Shown here in pieces: positions 1 through 7,689 of a DNA stretch of 46,412 nt; within the stretch, counting starts at the first letter, position 1, and every line of letters begins with the position of its first letter. The position numbers were made by a program, and so were the translations under genes. This DNA comes from Oscillospiraceae bacterium (GTDB lineage Bacteria; Bacillota_A; Clostridia; Oscillospirales; Oscillospiraceae): positions 1 to 46,412 of the forward strand of contig JAFYLN010000043.1 of assembly GCA_017537045.1 (NCBI GenBank). Reading direction: 5' to 3'. The notes below the pieces were generated by a model, which was not told where the DNA came from, made no database searches, and was given only the letters and a program-made list of their open reading frames with translations.

Positions 1-80
1 CTGAACCAGAACCTGAGCCTGCGCCTGAGCCTGAACCTGAACCTGATCCTGAGCCTGAGCCTGAACCCGACCCCGACCCG
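1..80 (+). repeat. Hexameric GARCCT repeat encoding Glu-Pro/Asp-Pro
   Basis: Tandem degenerate hexamers (gaacct, gagcct, gatcct, gacccc) run from the window edge to about base 80. In the permease frame they read alternating Glu/Asp and Pro. Such stretches form a stiff, extended, acidic spacer, here probably in the extracytoplasmic loop of the permease. The start of the array lies outside the window. Confidence 0.8.
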
Positions 81-1034
81 GATCCCGGTCCCTCGCAACC
101 CGGAACGGATGTCGGGCTGGGTATATATGGTATGATCAAAAAGGAGGATATTCCTCAAATTGTTTCAGATTATTTAGGAACCCCTGCCGTCAGCACGGCT
201 GCGGATGCGGTGGGCATGAAGATGATGGAAGCCACCATTCAGGCAGACGTCATGGAAAAGCTTTATGCGTTCAGCAAGCAGCTGACTTCCTATATCAGCA
301 GATCCTTCTATGTAGATGGCGACCGGATTGCAAATGCCTTCCAGTTCAACATGACGGAGGAAGAGATCCAGCGTCTGATGATGGCTATGTCCGGCCAGTC
401 CGGTGAGCGCAGCGCTGCGGCCAACATCCGAAGCCTTGGCTATGCAGAGCAGGAAAAACCCACTTCCATGTCCGTCTATATGGTGGACTTTGCGGCAAAA
501 GAAGAATTCCTCGCGTTTCTGGATGCCTATAACGAAGCCATGCGGGAAGCGGAAAAAGAAGAGCAGGTCATTCAATATACGGATATGACCGGAATCATGA
601 TGTCCTCTATCCGCACCATTATTGACAGTGTCAGCTACGCGCTGATCGCATTTGTGGCTGTCTCGCTGGTGGTGTCCTCCATCATGATCGGTATCATCAC
701 CTACATTTCCGTCATGGAGCGAACCAAGGAGATCGGCGTGCTGCGCGCCATCGGCGCATCGAAGCGCAATATCACCCAGGTGTTCAATGCGGAGACCTTT
801 ATCATCGGCCTTTGCTCCGGCATGCTGGGCATCGGCGTGACCCTGCTGACCCTGATCCCGGGCAATATGCTGATCCACCATCTGACCGACAATCCCGATA
901 TCGTGGCGCAGCTGCCCGTAGCCAATGCAGCAATTCTCATTGGACTGAGTGTGCTCCTGACTTTGATCGGCGGCTTTATCCCCGCCAAGAAGGCTGCAAA
1001 AAAAGATCCTGTCATCGCCCTGCGCAGCGAATAA
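3..1034 (+). CDS. ABC transporter permease, FtsX/MacB type (5' end outside window)
   Basis: The frame is open from the window edge, so the N-terminus is missing. The visible part starts with a Glu-Pro/Asp-Pro repeat of about 30 residues, then an extracytoplasmic segment, then a C-terminal FtsX-like permease domain with three hydrophobic stretches. Between them is the cytoplasmic-loop motif ERTKEIGVLRAIGASKRNI, typical of MacB/FtsX/LolCE permeases. The end AKKAAKKDPVIALRSE is also typical. Such permeases work with a cytoplasmic ATPase to move or sense lipids, peptides or antibiotics at the membrane. No partner ATPase is in view; it probably lies upstream. An ATG at 132 exists, but the upstream frame continues through the repeat without a stop, so I treat the gene as running in from the edge. 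Substrate unknown. Confidence 0.85.
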   Translation, partial: EPEPEPAPEPEPEPDPEPEPEPDPDPDPGPSQPGTDVGLGIYGMIKKEDIPQIVSDYLGTPAVSTAADAVGMKMMEATIQADVMEKLYAFSKQLTSYISRSFYVDGDRIANAFQFNMTEEEIQRLMMAMSGQSGERSAAANIRSLGYAEQEKPTSMSVYMVDFAAKEEFLAFLDAYNEAMREAEKEEQVIQYTDMTGIMMSSIRTIIDSVSYALIAFVAVSLVVSSIMIGIITYISVMERTKEIGVLRAIGASKRNITQVFNAETFIIGLCSGMLGIGVTLLTLIPGNMLIHHLTDNPDIVAQLPVANAAILIGLSVLLTLIGGFIPAKKAAKKDPVIALRSE

Positions 1035-1038
1035 ATTT

Positions 1039-1067
1039 CAAGCCCCCGGTACCGGGGGCTTGTTTTT
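1039..1067 (+). terminator. Rho-independent terminator after the FtsX permease
   Basis: A perfect GC-rich stem built on AAGCCCCCGG / CCGGGGGCTT is followed directly by TGTTTTTG, four bases after the permease stop codon. Confidence 0.9.
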
Positions 1068-1081
1068 GTATATTTGCAAGG

Positions 1082-1110
1082 TTGACAAATGTCTTTTTCT
1101 TGCATACAAT
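1082..1110 (+). promoter_or_regulatory. Sigma-A promoter for the HD hydrolase/amidohydrolase pair
   Basis: A perfect -35 TTGACA (1082-1087), a 17-base spacer and a near-perfect -10 TACAAT (1105-1110) lie 29 bases before the ATG at 1139. The promoter follows directly on the preceding terminator, so a new transcription unit begins here. Confidence 0.85.
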
Positions 1111-1138
1111 ATAGGAAATTTGCCAAACGGAGGTAGTT

Positions 1139-1726
1139 ATGAGCGAAATCACAAGAGCGCAGGCATTGGCCTTGCTGCAAAAGTATAATGAAGAACCTTT
1201 CCACATTCTCCACGGTCTGACCGTTGAGGGTGTCATGCGCTACTTTGCCAAAGAGCTTGGTTATGGCGCTGAAGAGGATTTTTGGGGTTTGTGCGGCCTG
1301 CTGCATGATGTGGACTTTGAAAAGTATCCGGAAGAGCACTGCAAGAAAGCACCGGAGCTGCTGGCTGAGATCAATGCCGGGGAAGCCATGGTGCACGCAG
1401 TCTGCTCCCATGCTTATGGTATGACATCCGATGTGGAGCCTGTACATCAGATGGAAAAGGTTCTGTTTGCCGTGGATGAACTGACCGGTCTGATAGGCGC
1501 TGCTGCCCGGATGCGCCCCAGCAAGAGCGTTATGGATATGGAGCTTTCCAGCCTGAAGAAAAAGTTCAAGGATAAGAAATTTGCCGCCGGCTGCTCCCGT
1601 GATACCATCAAAGAGGGTGCGGACCGTCTGGGGTGGACACTGGATGAAGTGCTGGACAAGACGATTCTTGCCATGAGAAGCTGTGAAAGCGCCGTTGCTG
1701 CGGAGCTTGCAGCACTGACAGAGTAA
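1139..1726 (+). CDS. HD-domain hydrolase
   Basis: A 195-residue soluble protein. It has an HD-type phosphohydrolase pattern: an early His (H25 in FHILHGLTVEG), the metal-binding pair in LLHDVDFEKYP (H56-D57), further His residues in MVHAVCSHAYG and a later Asp in FAVDELTGLI. HD proteins use one or two metal ions to hydrolyse phosphate esters, often of nucleotides, but the substrate cannot be read here. The start is fixed by GGAGG seven bases upstream of the ATG. The stop lies 13 bases before the amidohydrolase start and both share the 1082 promoter, so they form a two-gene operon. Short HD proteins of this kind occur widely in Clostridia next to unrelated metabolic genes. Confidence 0.8.
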   Translation: MSEITRAQALALLQKYNEEPFHILHGLTVEGVMRYFAKELGYGAEEDFWGLCGLLHDVDFEKYPEEHCKKAPELLAEINAGEAMVHAVCSHAYGMTSDVEPVHQMEKVLFAVDELTGLIGAAARMRPSKSVMDMELSSLKKKFKDKKFAAGCSRDTIKEGADRLGWTLDEVLDKTILAMRSCESAVAAELAALTE

Positions 1727-1739
1727 GGAGGAAATACAT

Positions 1740-2891
1740 ATGATTCTGATTAAAAACGGTTACATCAAACCCATGGTCGGCGCGGATATTGAAAACGGCT
1801 GCATCCTGATCGGCGATGACGGCAAGATCGTTGCAGTTGCTCAGGAACTGGATGCACCTGCAGGCTGCACGGTTATTGATGCGGAAGGAAAACTGGTTAC
1901 TCCCGGCTGTGTGGATGCCCACTGCCATATCGGACTGGATAACGAAGGCATGGGCTGGGAAGGCCGTGACTATAACGAGATCGTTGACCCTCTGACACCC
2001 CAGATGCGCGCCATTGATTCTATCAATCCGCAGGATGAGGCCTTTGGCCTTGCGCTGCAAGGCGGCGTTACCTCTGCCTGCACCGGTCCCGGCAGCGCCA
2101 ACGTGGTCGGTGGTACCTTCGTTGCCATCAAGCTGTCCGGCAAGCGTGTGGACAATATGATCATCAAGAACCCGCTTGCCATGAAGTGTGCTTTTGGTGA
2201 GAATCCCAAGCGCTGCTACGGTCAGGGCTTGAAAAAGAGCCCCACCACCCGCATGGCAACCGCTGCTTTGTTGCGGGAACTGCTGTTCAAGGCTCGTAAT
2301 TACCAGCAGGAAAAGGATGCAGGAAACAATCCTGCCTTTGATATGAAGCTGGAAGCCATGCTGCCTGTCATGCGTGGAGAGATCCCCCTGAAAGCCCATG
2401 CCCACCGTGCCGACGATATTCTGACTTCTATCCGTATCGCCAAGGAATTTGGTGTAAAGCTGACGCTGGATCACTGCACCGATGGTTCCCTGATTGCTGA
2501 CGAATTGGCAAAGGAAGGCTACAGCGCCTTTGTGGGTCCCTCTCTGGGTAATAAGTCCAAGATCGAGCTTCAGAACAAGAGCTTCACGACTCCAGCTGTG
2601 CTGCATGAAGCAGGCGTTCCCATCAGCATCATCACCGATGCGCCCGTTATTCCGCTGCAGTATCTGCCCATGTGCGCGGGTCTGGCAGTGAATGCCGGTT
2701 TGGATGAAGAAACTGCATGGCGTGCAATCACCATCAACCCCGCTGTGCAGACCGGTATTGGCGACCGTGTCGGCAGTCTGGAAGCAGGCAAAGATGGCGA
2801 CGTGGTGATCTGGACAGCCAATCCCTTGACTACCATCGGTGGCGAGGCTTACACCACCATTGTGGATGGTCAGATCGTTTACCAGAAATAA
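1740..2891 (+). CDS. Metal-dependent amidohydrolase (imidazolonepropionase-like)
   Basis: A 383-residue protein with the whole amidohydrolase layout: an N-terminal beta segment (MILIKNG..), the metal-binding HxH in VDAHCHIG near residue 61, further ligands in KAHAHRADD and LDHCTDG, a late Asp in IITDAP, and the closing beta segment GSLEAGKDGDVVIW. These enzymes hydrolyse C-N bonds in cyclic amides or related compounds on a TIM barrel with one or two metals. The variant with KAHAH and LDHCTDG recalls imidazolonepropionase-related amidohydrolases common in Clostridia, but there are no histidine-degradation neighbours, so the substrate is unknown. RBS AAGGAGGAAATACAT precedes the ATG. It is the second gene of the operon and ends at a strong terminator. 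Confidence 0.85.
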   Translation: MILIKNGYIKPMVGADIENGCILIGDDGKIVAVAQELDAPAGCTVIDAEGKLVTPGCVDAHCHIGLDNEGMGWEGRDYNEIVDPLTPQMRAIDSINPQDEAFGLALQGGVTSACTGPGSANVVGGTFVAIKLSGKRVDNMIIKNPLAMKCAFGENPKRCYGQGLKKSPTTRMATAALLRELLFKARNYQQEKDAGNNPAFDMKLEAMLPVMRGEIPLKAHAHRADDILTSIRIAKEFGVKLTLDHCTDGSLIADELAKEGYSAFVGPSLGNKSKIELQNKSFTTPAVLHEAGVPISIITDAPVIPLQYLPMCAGLAVNAGLDEETAWRAITINPAVQTGIGDRVGSLEAGKDGDVVIWTANPLTTIGGEAYTTIVDGQIVYQK

Positions 2892-2897
2892 AAAACA

Positions 2898-2925
2898 AAC
2901 CCACCGGTTGAACCGGTGGGTTTTT
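2898..2925. terminator. Bidirectional terminator between amidohydrolase and kinase
   Basis: The stem AACCCACCGGTT / AACCGGTGGGTT is followed by T5 on the plus strand, and A-rich sequence on the other side gives a T-run on the minus strand. It separates two convergent genes. Confidence 0.88.
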
Positions 2926-2934
2926 GCATGCTCG

Positions 2935-5900
2935 TTAGCCGATATCGCTGATGATGGAGAAATTCTTGGTCAGTGCCAGGGCACCGTTGAAGTAAACCTC
3001 AATGGTGTAATCACCGAATTCATTGGGCATGACCGGAATATCCAGATAGCAGTACTTTCCGGTACCGAGCCACAGGTCACGCCAGATGGCACTCTGGGTA
3101 CGGATCAAGCTGGGAATAACCTTGCCTGCTTCGTCACGAATGACAAACATGACATTGGTATCATCCCGCTCCAGATAGAACAGGGCGTTGGTATAGAGCA
3201 CCAGAGAAGCAGCCTCACCCTTTGTGTAGGAAGTGGTGTAGTCCGTATTCTTGACGTCCTTATACGTCCAGCCTTCCTTTCCGGGGCTGCGGCACAAGCT
3301 GGACTGAATCTTGCTTGCGGAAAGACCGTAGCGGTCAAATGCCTTCTGCCCGATGCCTGCATGCTCTGCAGTGCCGCCAAAGACGGTGGAGCCGTCAGCA
3401 GCCATGATCTGGAAGCTGTAGGCGGCATTGGGGATCACATCCTTGACAACTGCTGTAGTACCGGTGCATTCGGCCATCATGGTGGTCTCGCTGCCGTCAA
3501 TGCTGTACATGACCAGCCAGCCACCCTCGGGCTCGCTTGTGGACTTCCAGCTGAGGGTCATACCATGCTTGGCATCATAACCGGTCTGCACATCTGTAAC
3601 AGTTGCGGGATTGGCGGTTACATAAGCCCGGACACTCTGAGACATGCCGGCTGCGGTTACCTCCAGGGTATAGGCGGAGCCGGAGCTGATATTGCTGAAC
3701 TGCACGGTGGTATCTGTGACGGTTACGGTCTCATCGTAACCATCCTCGGAATAGCAGCGAACCGCCCAGCTTTCTGCATGCAAACCTTCGGGAAGGTTCC
3801 ACTCGGCAGTCAGCACACCGTCAACACAGGAAACAATGGTCAGCTTTTCGGCAAGAACGATTTTTGAAGCCATAAATTCCAGCGTGGTGTTGCCATTCAG
3901 ATACAGCTCATCATCCGTATTGGGAACCAGAGTGAATGTATAAAGCTTACCGACATTCAGATCGTTGATGGTAACCATATGCCCATTAAAGGAAGTGGAC
4001 TGAACCTGTTCACCGTCATCGGTGTATTCCACCGTCCAGGACTGGGATTCAGGCCCATCAACTGTGAAATTCAGAATAACAGAACCATCCTGCAGGCCGG
4101 CTTTCGCAGTGAAATCCACGATTCTGGTTTCTTCGGCGGTAGTGTAGCTGCCGGAGACGGCACCGCCCACCTTATGGAAGCCCTCGGTCACAACGGTGAT
4201 CTTATACATCGTATCTGCATTCAGGTCGGTAAAGAAGGCCTTGCCGTCCATGACAGGCTCTTCCTGCCTGTTGCCATAGGTGTCCGTACAAACGACCGTC
4301 AGCAGAGCTTCGTCCACATTGGTGGACAGCTGAACAGTCAGACTGTTTTCGAAACCGTCGATCACCATGTTGTCAATGGTCAGCAGGTAGTAGTTATCAT
4401 AGTAATAATAACCACCGCCGCCGAGCAACGCCAGAATCAGAAGCAAAATAAGAATTCCGATCCAGCCGCGCTTTTTCCTGCGGGGCTTTGCCTCTTCCAG
4501 AAAATCATCTTCATCACCGAAAAGACCGGCAACCGAAGGCGCTTCCGGAACACCAAATTCCAGATCATCCCCACCGTTGTTTTCGCTTTTTGCGGCAGTG
4601 CCAAAATCAAAATTGAAGTCTTCGTCGTCGATTTCCATACCGGCTTCATCTGCCGGAATATCCTCTTCGAACACTTCACCGCAAGGTTCGGTCTCTCCAT
4701 CAGAGGCCTCTTCCGGTACCGGTGCAGGTTCATCCCCGGGTGCCGGTACAGGCACATCCTCAGGTTCGCCATCGAATTCCTCTTCCGTAAACAGCCCGGC
4801 TGCTTCGGTCTCAATGTATTCGTCTGCGTCAGCAATGTCTTCCTCTGCTGCGGTCTCGCCGGACAATTCCTCCGGCGTGATATCCGGCTCATGAGAGATC
4901 AGGTCATCTGCTTGAGACAGGATCTCATCGACCTCATCGGTTGTCTGCACCGCTGCGAGATCATCCTCCTTATCGGCACCGGGTGCCGTATCATCGGAAA
5001 CCAGATCATTCAGGAAGTGCAGCTCTTCCGGCTCCTGTGCAGCAGGCGGTGCAGAAATTTCGGCCGGTCTTTCCGGTGCCACATCTGCAAGTGCAGCAGG
5101 CTGTGCCAGAATCGGATCCGCACTGGGCGGAACAATGGGGACATCGTTGATGCTGTTGCGCTGCATATAGCTGACCAGTGCTTTGCCCATCTCAACAGGC
5201 GTTTGATAACGCTTTCTGGGATTGGGATCACAGGCTTTCAGAATGATCTCAGCCATTTCGTAATCCGCATTCAGCGGGGCGGGCAGGATCATCATGGGCG
5301 CCTTATCCTTAAAGGGGATATGGCCGTTATTGTAGATCATGTAAAGGATCATGCCAACGGCGTAGGTGTCAACCGTGGGATTCAGGGTTGCCAGCGGATC
5401 ATGCAGCTCCGGCGGGGTGAAGCGGCTGATGTAGGATGCATTGATGGATGTGTACTTCATGGCACCGAGCTTGGCAAAACCAAGATCACCGATCCGGTAT
5501 TCTTTCTGCCCGGTAATAAAGATATTGCCCGGCTTCAGGTCGGTGTAGATAAATCCTGCGCGGCGGCACAGGGAAAGTGCGCTGCACAGGTCAATGCCCA
5601 GATTTACCGCACCAAGATGCGTCATGGTATTGCGGCGCAGAAACTTTTCCAGAGAATGCTTATAGGAACCCAAAAGGTAAACATCGTAGCCGGTATCTTC
5701 GCCGTCCATGGGAACGATCTGCCAATCCTCATAGGAAAGGAATCCTTCCAGCTTGGCCAGTTGCTGCAGCAGGCGTGCTTCCTTCACCGTATCCTCAGCC
5801 AGCTCCTTGAAATACTGCGCGGCTGCGGCGGTATCTTTGTAAGCGCCGGTCAGCAGCAGTGCATCAAGCTGCTTCTGGGAAGCGGGGACGGAAATGATCT

Positions 5901-6027
5901 TGACTATGTATTTGTCGTCAGAATTCTCCTTCATAGCCGGACAGCAGCGGCTGCCGTCATGACTGCTGATGGGCTCACCCATTGCAAAACCGTCCAGCAG
6001 GGGAGAGACGAGTTTCAACTCTGACAA
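2935..6027 (-). CDS. Transmembrane Ser/Thr protein kinase with extracellular fibronectin-III-like repeats
   Basis: A 1030-residue protein. Residues 1-290 are a Hanks-type kinase: Lys43 (YIVKI), Glu83 in helix C, catalytic Asp163 with Lys165 and Asn168 (YTDLKPGNIF), metal-binding Asp181 (GDLG) and PPELHDP in place of APE. It is atypical because the glycine-rich loop is not recognisable, HRD is YTD (a non-RD kinase) and DFG is DLG. Residues about 300-510 are a very acidic Pro/Glu/Asp-rich linker. One membrane helix follows at about 520-540 after an RRKKR stop-transfer, then about four fibronectin-III-like repeats and a C-terminal beta domain outside the cell. The start is TTG with AAGGAGG eight bases upstream; no better ATG exists. 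It is divergent from the zinc-ribbon/SH3 gene. Inference: a surface-sensing kinase for the cell envelope; partner unknown. Confidence 0.85.
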   Translation of the reverse strand: MSELKLVSPLLDGFAMGEPISSHDGSRCCPAMKENSDDKYIVKIISVPASQKQLDALLLTGAYKDTAAAAQYFKELAEDTVKEARLLQQLAKLEGFLSYEDWQIVPMDGEDTGYDVYLLGSYKHSLEKFLRRNTMTHLGAVNLGIDLCSALSLCRRAGFIYTDLKPGNIFITGQKEYRIGDLGFAKLGAMKYTSINASYISRFTPPELHDPLATLNPTVDTYAVGMILYMIYNNGHIPFKDKAPMMILPAPLNADYEMAEIILKACDPNPRKRYQTPVEMGKALVSYMQRNSINDVPIVPPSADPILAQPAALADVAPERPAEISAPPAAQEPEELHFLNDLVSDDTAPGADKEDDLAAVQTTDEVDEILSQADDLISHEPDITPEELSGETAAEEDIADADEYIETEAAGLFTEEEFDGEPEDVPVPAPGDEPAPVPEEASDGETEPCGEVFEEDIPADEAGMEIDDEDFNFDFGTAAKSENNGGDDLEFGVPEAPSVAGLFGDEDDFLEEAKPRRKKRGWIGILILLLILALLGGGGYYYYDNYYLLTIDNMVIDGFENSLTVQLSTNVDEALLTVVCTDTYGNRQEEPVMDGKAFFTDLNADTMYKITVVTEGFHKVGGAVSGSYTTAEETRIVDFTAKAGLQDGSVILNFTVDGPESQSWTVEYTDDGEQVQSTSFNGHMVTINDLNVGKLYTFTLVPNTDDELYLNGNTTLEFMASKIVLAEKLTIVSCVDGVLTAEWNLPEGLHAESWAVRCYSEDGYDETVTVTDTTVQFSNISSGSAYTLEVTAAGMSQSVRAYVTANPATVTDVQTGYDAKHGMTLSWKSTSEPEGGWLVMYSIDGSETTMMAECTGTTAVVKDVIPNAAYSFQIMAADGSTVFGGTAEHAGIGQKAFDRYGLSASKIQSSLCRSPGKEGWTYKDVKNTDYTTSYTKGEAASLVLYTNALFYLERDDTNVMFVIRDEAGKVIPSLIRTQSAIWRDLWLGTGKYCYLDIPVMPNEFGDYTIEVYFNGALALTKNFSIISDIG

Positions 6028-6052
6028 TTTGATCGCCTCCTTTTACCTGTCT

Positions 6053-6081
6053 ATCATAAAATAAAATTACAAAAAATGCAA
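6053..6081 (-). promoter_or_regulatory. Sigma-A promoter for the kinase gene
   Basis: Read on the minus strand: -35 TTGCAT (6081-6076), 17-base spacer, -10 TATGAT (6058-6053), followed 25 bases later by the TTG start with its AAGGAGG. It is back to back with the plus-strand promoter at 6093. Confidence 0.7.
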
Positions 6082-6092
6082 CTCTTTTGTAG

Positions 6093-6121
6093 TTGTTTTC
6101 TCTGTAAAATAGTGTTATAAT
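6093..6121 (+). promoter_or_regulatory. Extended -10 promoter for the zinc-ribbon/SH3 gene
   Basis: -35 TTGTTT (6093-6098), 17-base spacer ending in TGT, and a perfect TATAAT (6116-6121). The TGn directly before the -10 is an extended -10 motif. Confidence 0.75.
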
Positions 6122-6129
6122 GTCGTTTA

Positions 6130-6152
6130 AGAATTGCTTTCAAAGCAATTCT
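6130..6152 (+). promoter_or_regulatory. Leader hairpin just upstream of the RBS
   Basis: A perfect inverted repeat, AGAATTGCTTT and AAAGCAATTCT around one central base, sits between the promoter at 6093-6121 and the RBS TAGGAGGT (about 6155). In mRNA it folds into a hairpin ending only a few bases before the RBS. It may stabilise the mRNA or tune translation. There is no T-tract, so it is not a terminator. Confidence 0.55.
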
Positions 6153-6167
6153 GTTAGGAGGTAAGTC

Positions 6168-7193
6168 ATGAGCAAGATTATTTGCGATGTTTGCGGTACC
6201 CGTTATCCGGATACAACGGAGCAGTGCCCCATCTGCGGCCATATCCGCGAAAATGCCGAAAAAACGGCGAAACATGTACCGGTTCCGGTAGAAGTACAGC
6301 CTGAAACCCGTAAGAAAGTTCAGGGTGGCCGCTTCTCCAAGGAGAACGTCAGGAAGCGTAATGAGGGAAAACTCGAGTACGAGGAAGTCCCTGTTAAAAA
6401 GAGTAAGCCCGCCAAGGCGGCAGAGAATGAAATGCCTGTAAAGACTGCCAAGCCTGCAAAAGCGGCGAAGCCTGCCAAGCAGGACGAGGATATCTTCACT
6501 GAAGACGATCAGAATAAGCGTGCAAACAGAGTTCTGAATATTCTGCTGGTGATTGTGATTCTGGCACTGCTGGCTGTGACTGCCTATATTTTCACGCAGT
6601 TCATCATGCCTGAGATCAACAAGCCGGAGCCTACCACGCCTCCGACCATCATGCAGACTGAGCCGACTCAGCCTCAGGAGACGGAACCACCCTCCTACGC
6701 CTGCACGGAACTGGTTCTGGAAGAGACCGAAGTCCTGCTGACCGAGTATGAGCAGAAGTGGCTGATCCCTGTTACCCCCATGCCCGTAGATACCACCGAC
6801 GAGCTGACCTTTACATCCGGTAACGAACTGATCGTAACCGTGGATTCTGAGGGTTGCCTGACTGCGCTGGCAGAAGGCCAGACAACCGTCACCATTACCT
6901 GCGGCAATGTTACGGTGGATTATAATGTCATCTGCCTGTTCCCCGGTGCCGATATTCCTCCCGGTTATGTACCCACGGATCCCCCACCCACGGAGCCTCC
7001 GGTGGAATATAAGGTCACGTCGAACTATGTGCATGTGCGTACCGGTCCCGAGGTTGGCATGGATCCTGTTCGCCAGTGCATGAAGGGCGAGTCGATCTGG
7101 GTCTATGAGATCAAGTATGATAAGACCGGCTTGCCTTGGGGCAAGCTGGAGGACGGCTGGCTGTGCGTAAAGTACGCCCAAAAAGTTGAGTGA
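6168..7193 (+). CDS. Zinc-ribbon, single-pass membrane protein with Big2-like and SH3b domains
   Basis: A 341-residue protein. Residues 6-23 form a zinc ribbon (CDVC...CPIC). A Lys/Ala/Pro-rich basic linker runs to about 115 and one membrane helix lies at about 122-147. Outside the cell follow a Thr/Pro/Glu-rich stalk, a Big2-like immunoglobulin fold (LTFTSGNELIVTV..., about 175-262), a second Pro-rich spacer and a C-terminal SH3b domain (about 281-341, with NYVHVRTGP). The design, cytoplasmic zinc ribbon plus a wall-facing SH3b, suggests it connects a cytoplasmic partner with peptidoglycan. It is divergent from the kinase with overlapping promoter space, so the two may be co-regulated; the Thr-rich stalk and linker could be kinase substrates (inference). 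RBS TAGGAGGT is seven bases before the ATG. Confidence 0.75.
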   Translation: MSKIICDVCGTRYPDTTEQCPICGHIRENAEKTAKHVPVPVEVQPETRKKVQGGRFSKENVRKRNEGKLEYEEVPVKKSKPAKAAENEMPVKTAKPAKAAKPAKQDEDIFTEDDQNKRANRVLNILLVIVILALLAVTAYIFTQFIMPEINKPEPTTPPTIMQTEPTQPQETEPPSYACTELVLEETEVLLTEYEQKWLIPVTPMPVDTTDELTFTSGNELIVTVDSEGCLTALAEGQTTVTITCGNVTVDYNVICLFPGADIPPGYVPTDPPPTEPPVEYKVTSNYVHVRTGPEVGMDPVRQCMKGESIWVYEIKYDKTGLPWGKLEDGWLCVKYAQKVE

Positions 7194-7206
7194 TGAAATC
7201 AGACCA

Positions 7207-7236
7207 AACCGCGCCGGAGTTTTCCGGCGCGGTTTT
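7207..7236 (+). terminator. Rho-independent terminator
   Basis: The stem AACCGCGCCGGA / TCCGGCGCGGTT (12 bp) with loop GTTT and a following T-run lies just after the zinc-ribbon/SH3 gene. Confidence 0.9.
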
Positions 7237-7310
7237 CTCATATTTATAATATCATTCCGGGTAGCTGCACCTTGGCCGGGATGACAGGGAAGAGCAATAC
7301 GGGCACGAAC

Positions 7311-7341
7311 AAAAATCCCTGCAAGGCGTGTCCTTGCAGGG
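7311..7341 (-). terminator. Rho-independent terminator of the DUF378 gene
   Basis: The stem CCCTGCAAGG / CCTTGCAGGG is followed on the minus strand by ATTTTTG, six bases past the DUF378 stop. Confidence 0.88.
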
Positions 7342-7347
7342 AAGCTT

Positions 7348-7551
7348 TTATTCACCGTCGATGACGGCTCTTTTGCGAAACAGGAAAGAAACACACCACA
7401 GACCTGCCAGTCCCACGACTGTGTAAACAAGCCGGCTGAACAGCGAACCCTGACCGCCAAACAGCCATGCCACCAGGTCGAACTGAAAAATGCCCACAAG
7501 CCCCCAGTTCAGACAGCCGATGATGGAAAGGATCAATGCCAAAGAGTCCAT
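7348..7551 (-). CDS. DUF378 small membrane protein (YuzA-like)
   Basis: A 67-residue protein with two hydrophobic helices. The N-terminal pattern ALILSIIGCLNWGLVGIFQFDLV and the second helix LVYTVVGLAGLWCV are the DUF378 signature. These inner-membrane proteins have no known function. I chose the ATG at 7551 because GGAGGT lies six bases upstream; the frame extends further upstream but has no RBS there. It is a single-gene unit with its own terminator, convergent with the zinc-ribbon gene and divergent from ispE. Confidence 0.85.
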   Translation of the reverse strand: MDSLALILSIIGCLNWGLVGIFQFDLVAWLFGGQGSLFSRLVYTVVGLAGLWCVSFLFRKRAVIDGE

Positions 7552-7630
7552 AACTTTACCTCCGTTCTGACTTTGGATAGGCTTATTCTCCCCGAATCGG
7601 AAAGAAATATTCAATCCGCTCATATTCTGA

Positions 7631-7659
7631 TTGCAAAATGAGGCGCATTGGGCTATAAT
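7631..7659 (+). promoter_or_regulatory. Sigma-A promoter of ispE
   Basis: -35 TTGCAA (7631-7636), 17-base spacer, perfect -10 TATAAT (7654-7659), 30 bases before the ispE ATG. Confidence 0.8.
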
Positions 7660-7689
7660 AGGCTAAAAATATGAAAAGGATGAAATCAT

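Noticed and set aside
1..80. Hexamer array as a CRISPR or mobile repeat
   Set aside because: The units are 6 bp, without spacers, and are read in frame as Glu-Pro.
2839..6024. Long plus-strand open frames (2839-3867 and 3979-6024) opposite the kinase gene
   Set aside because: They are antisense shadows. The minus-strand frame has clear domains, an RBS and a promoter, while these show no domain or RBS.
6054..7499. 481-codon minus-strand frame opposite the zinc-ribbon gene
   Set aside because: It covers a divergent promoter region, a terminator and the DUF378 gene in another frame, and has no recognisable domain.
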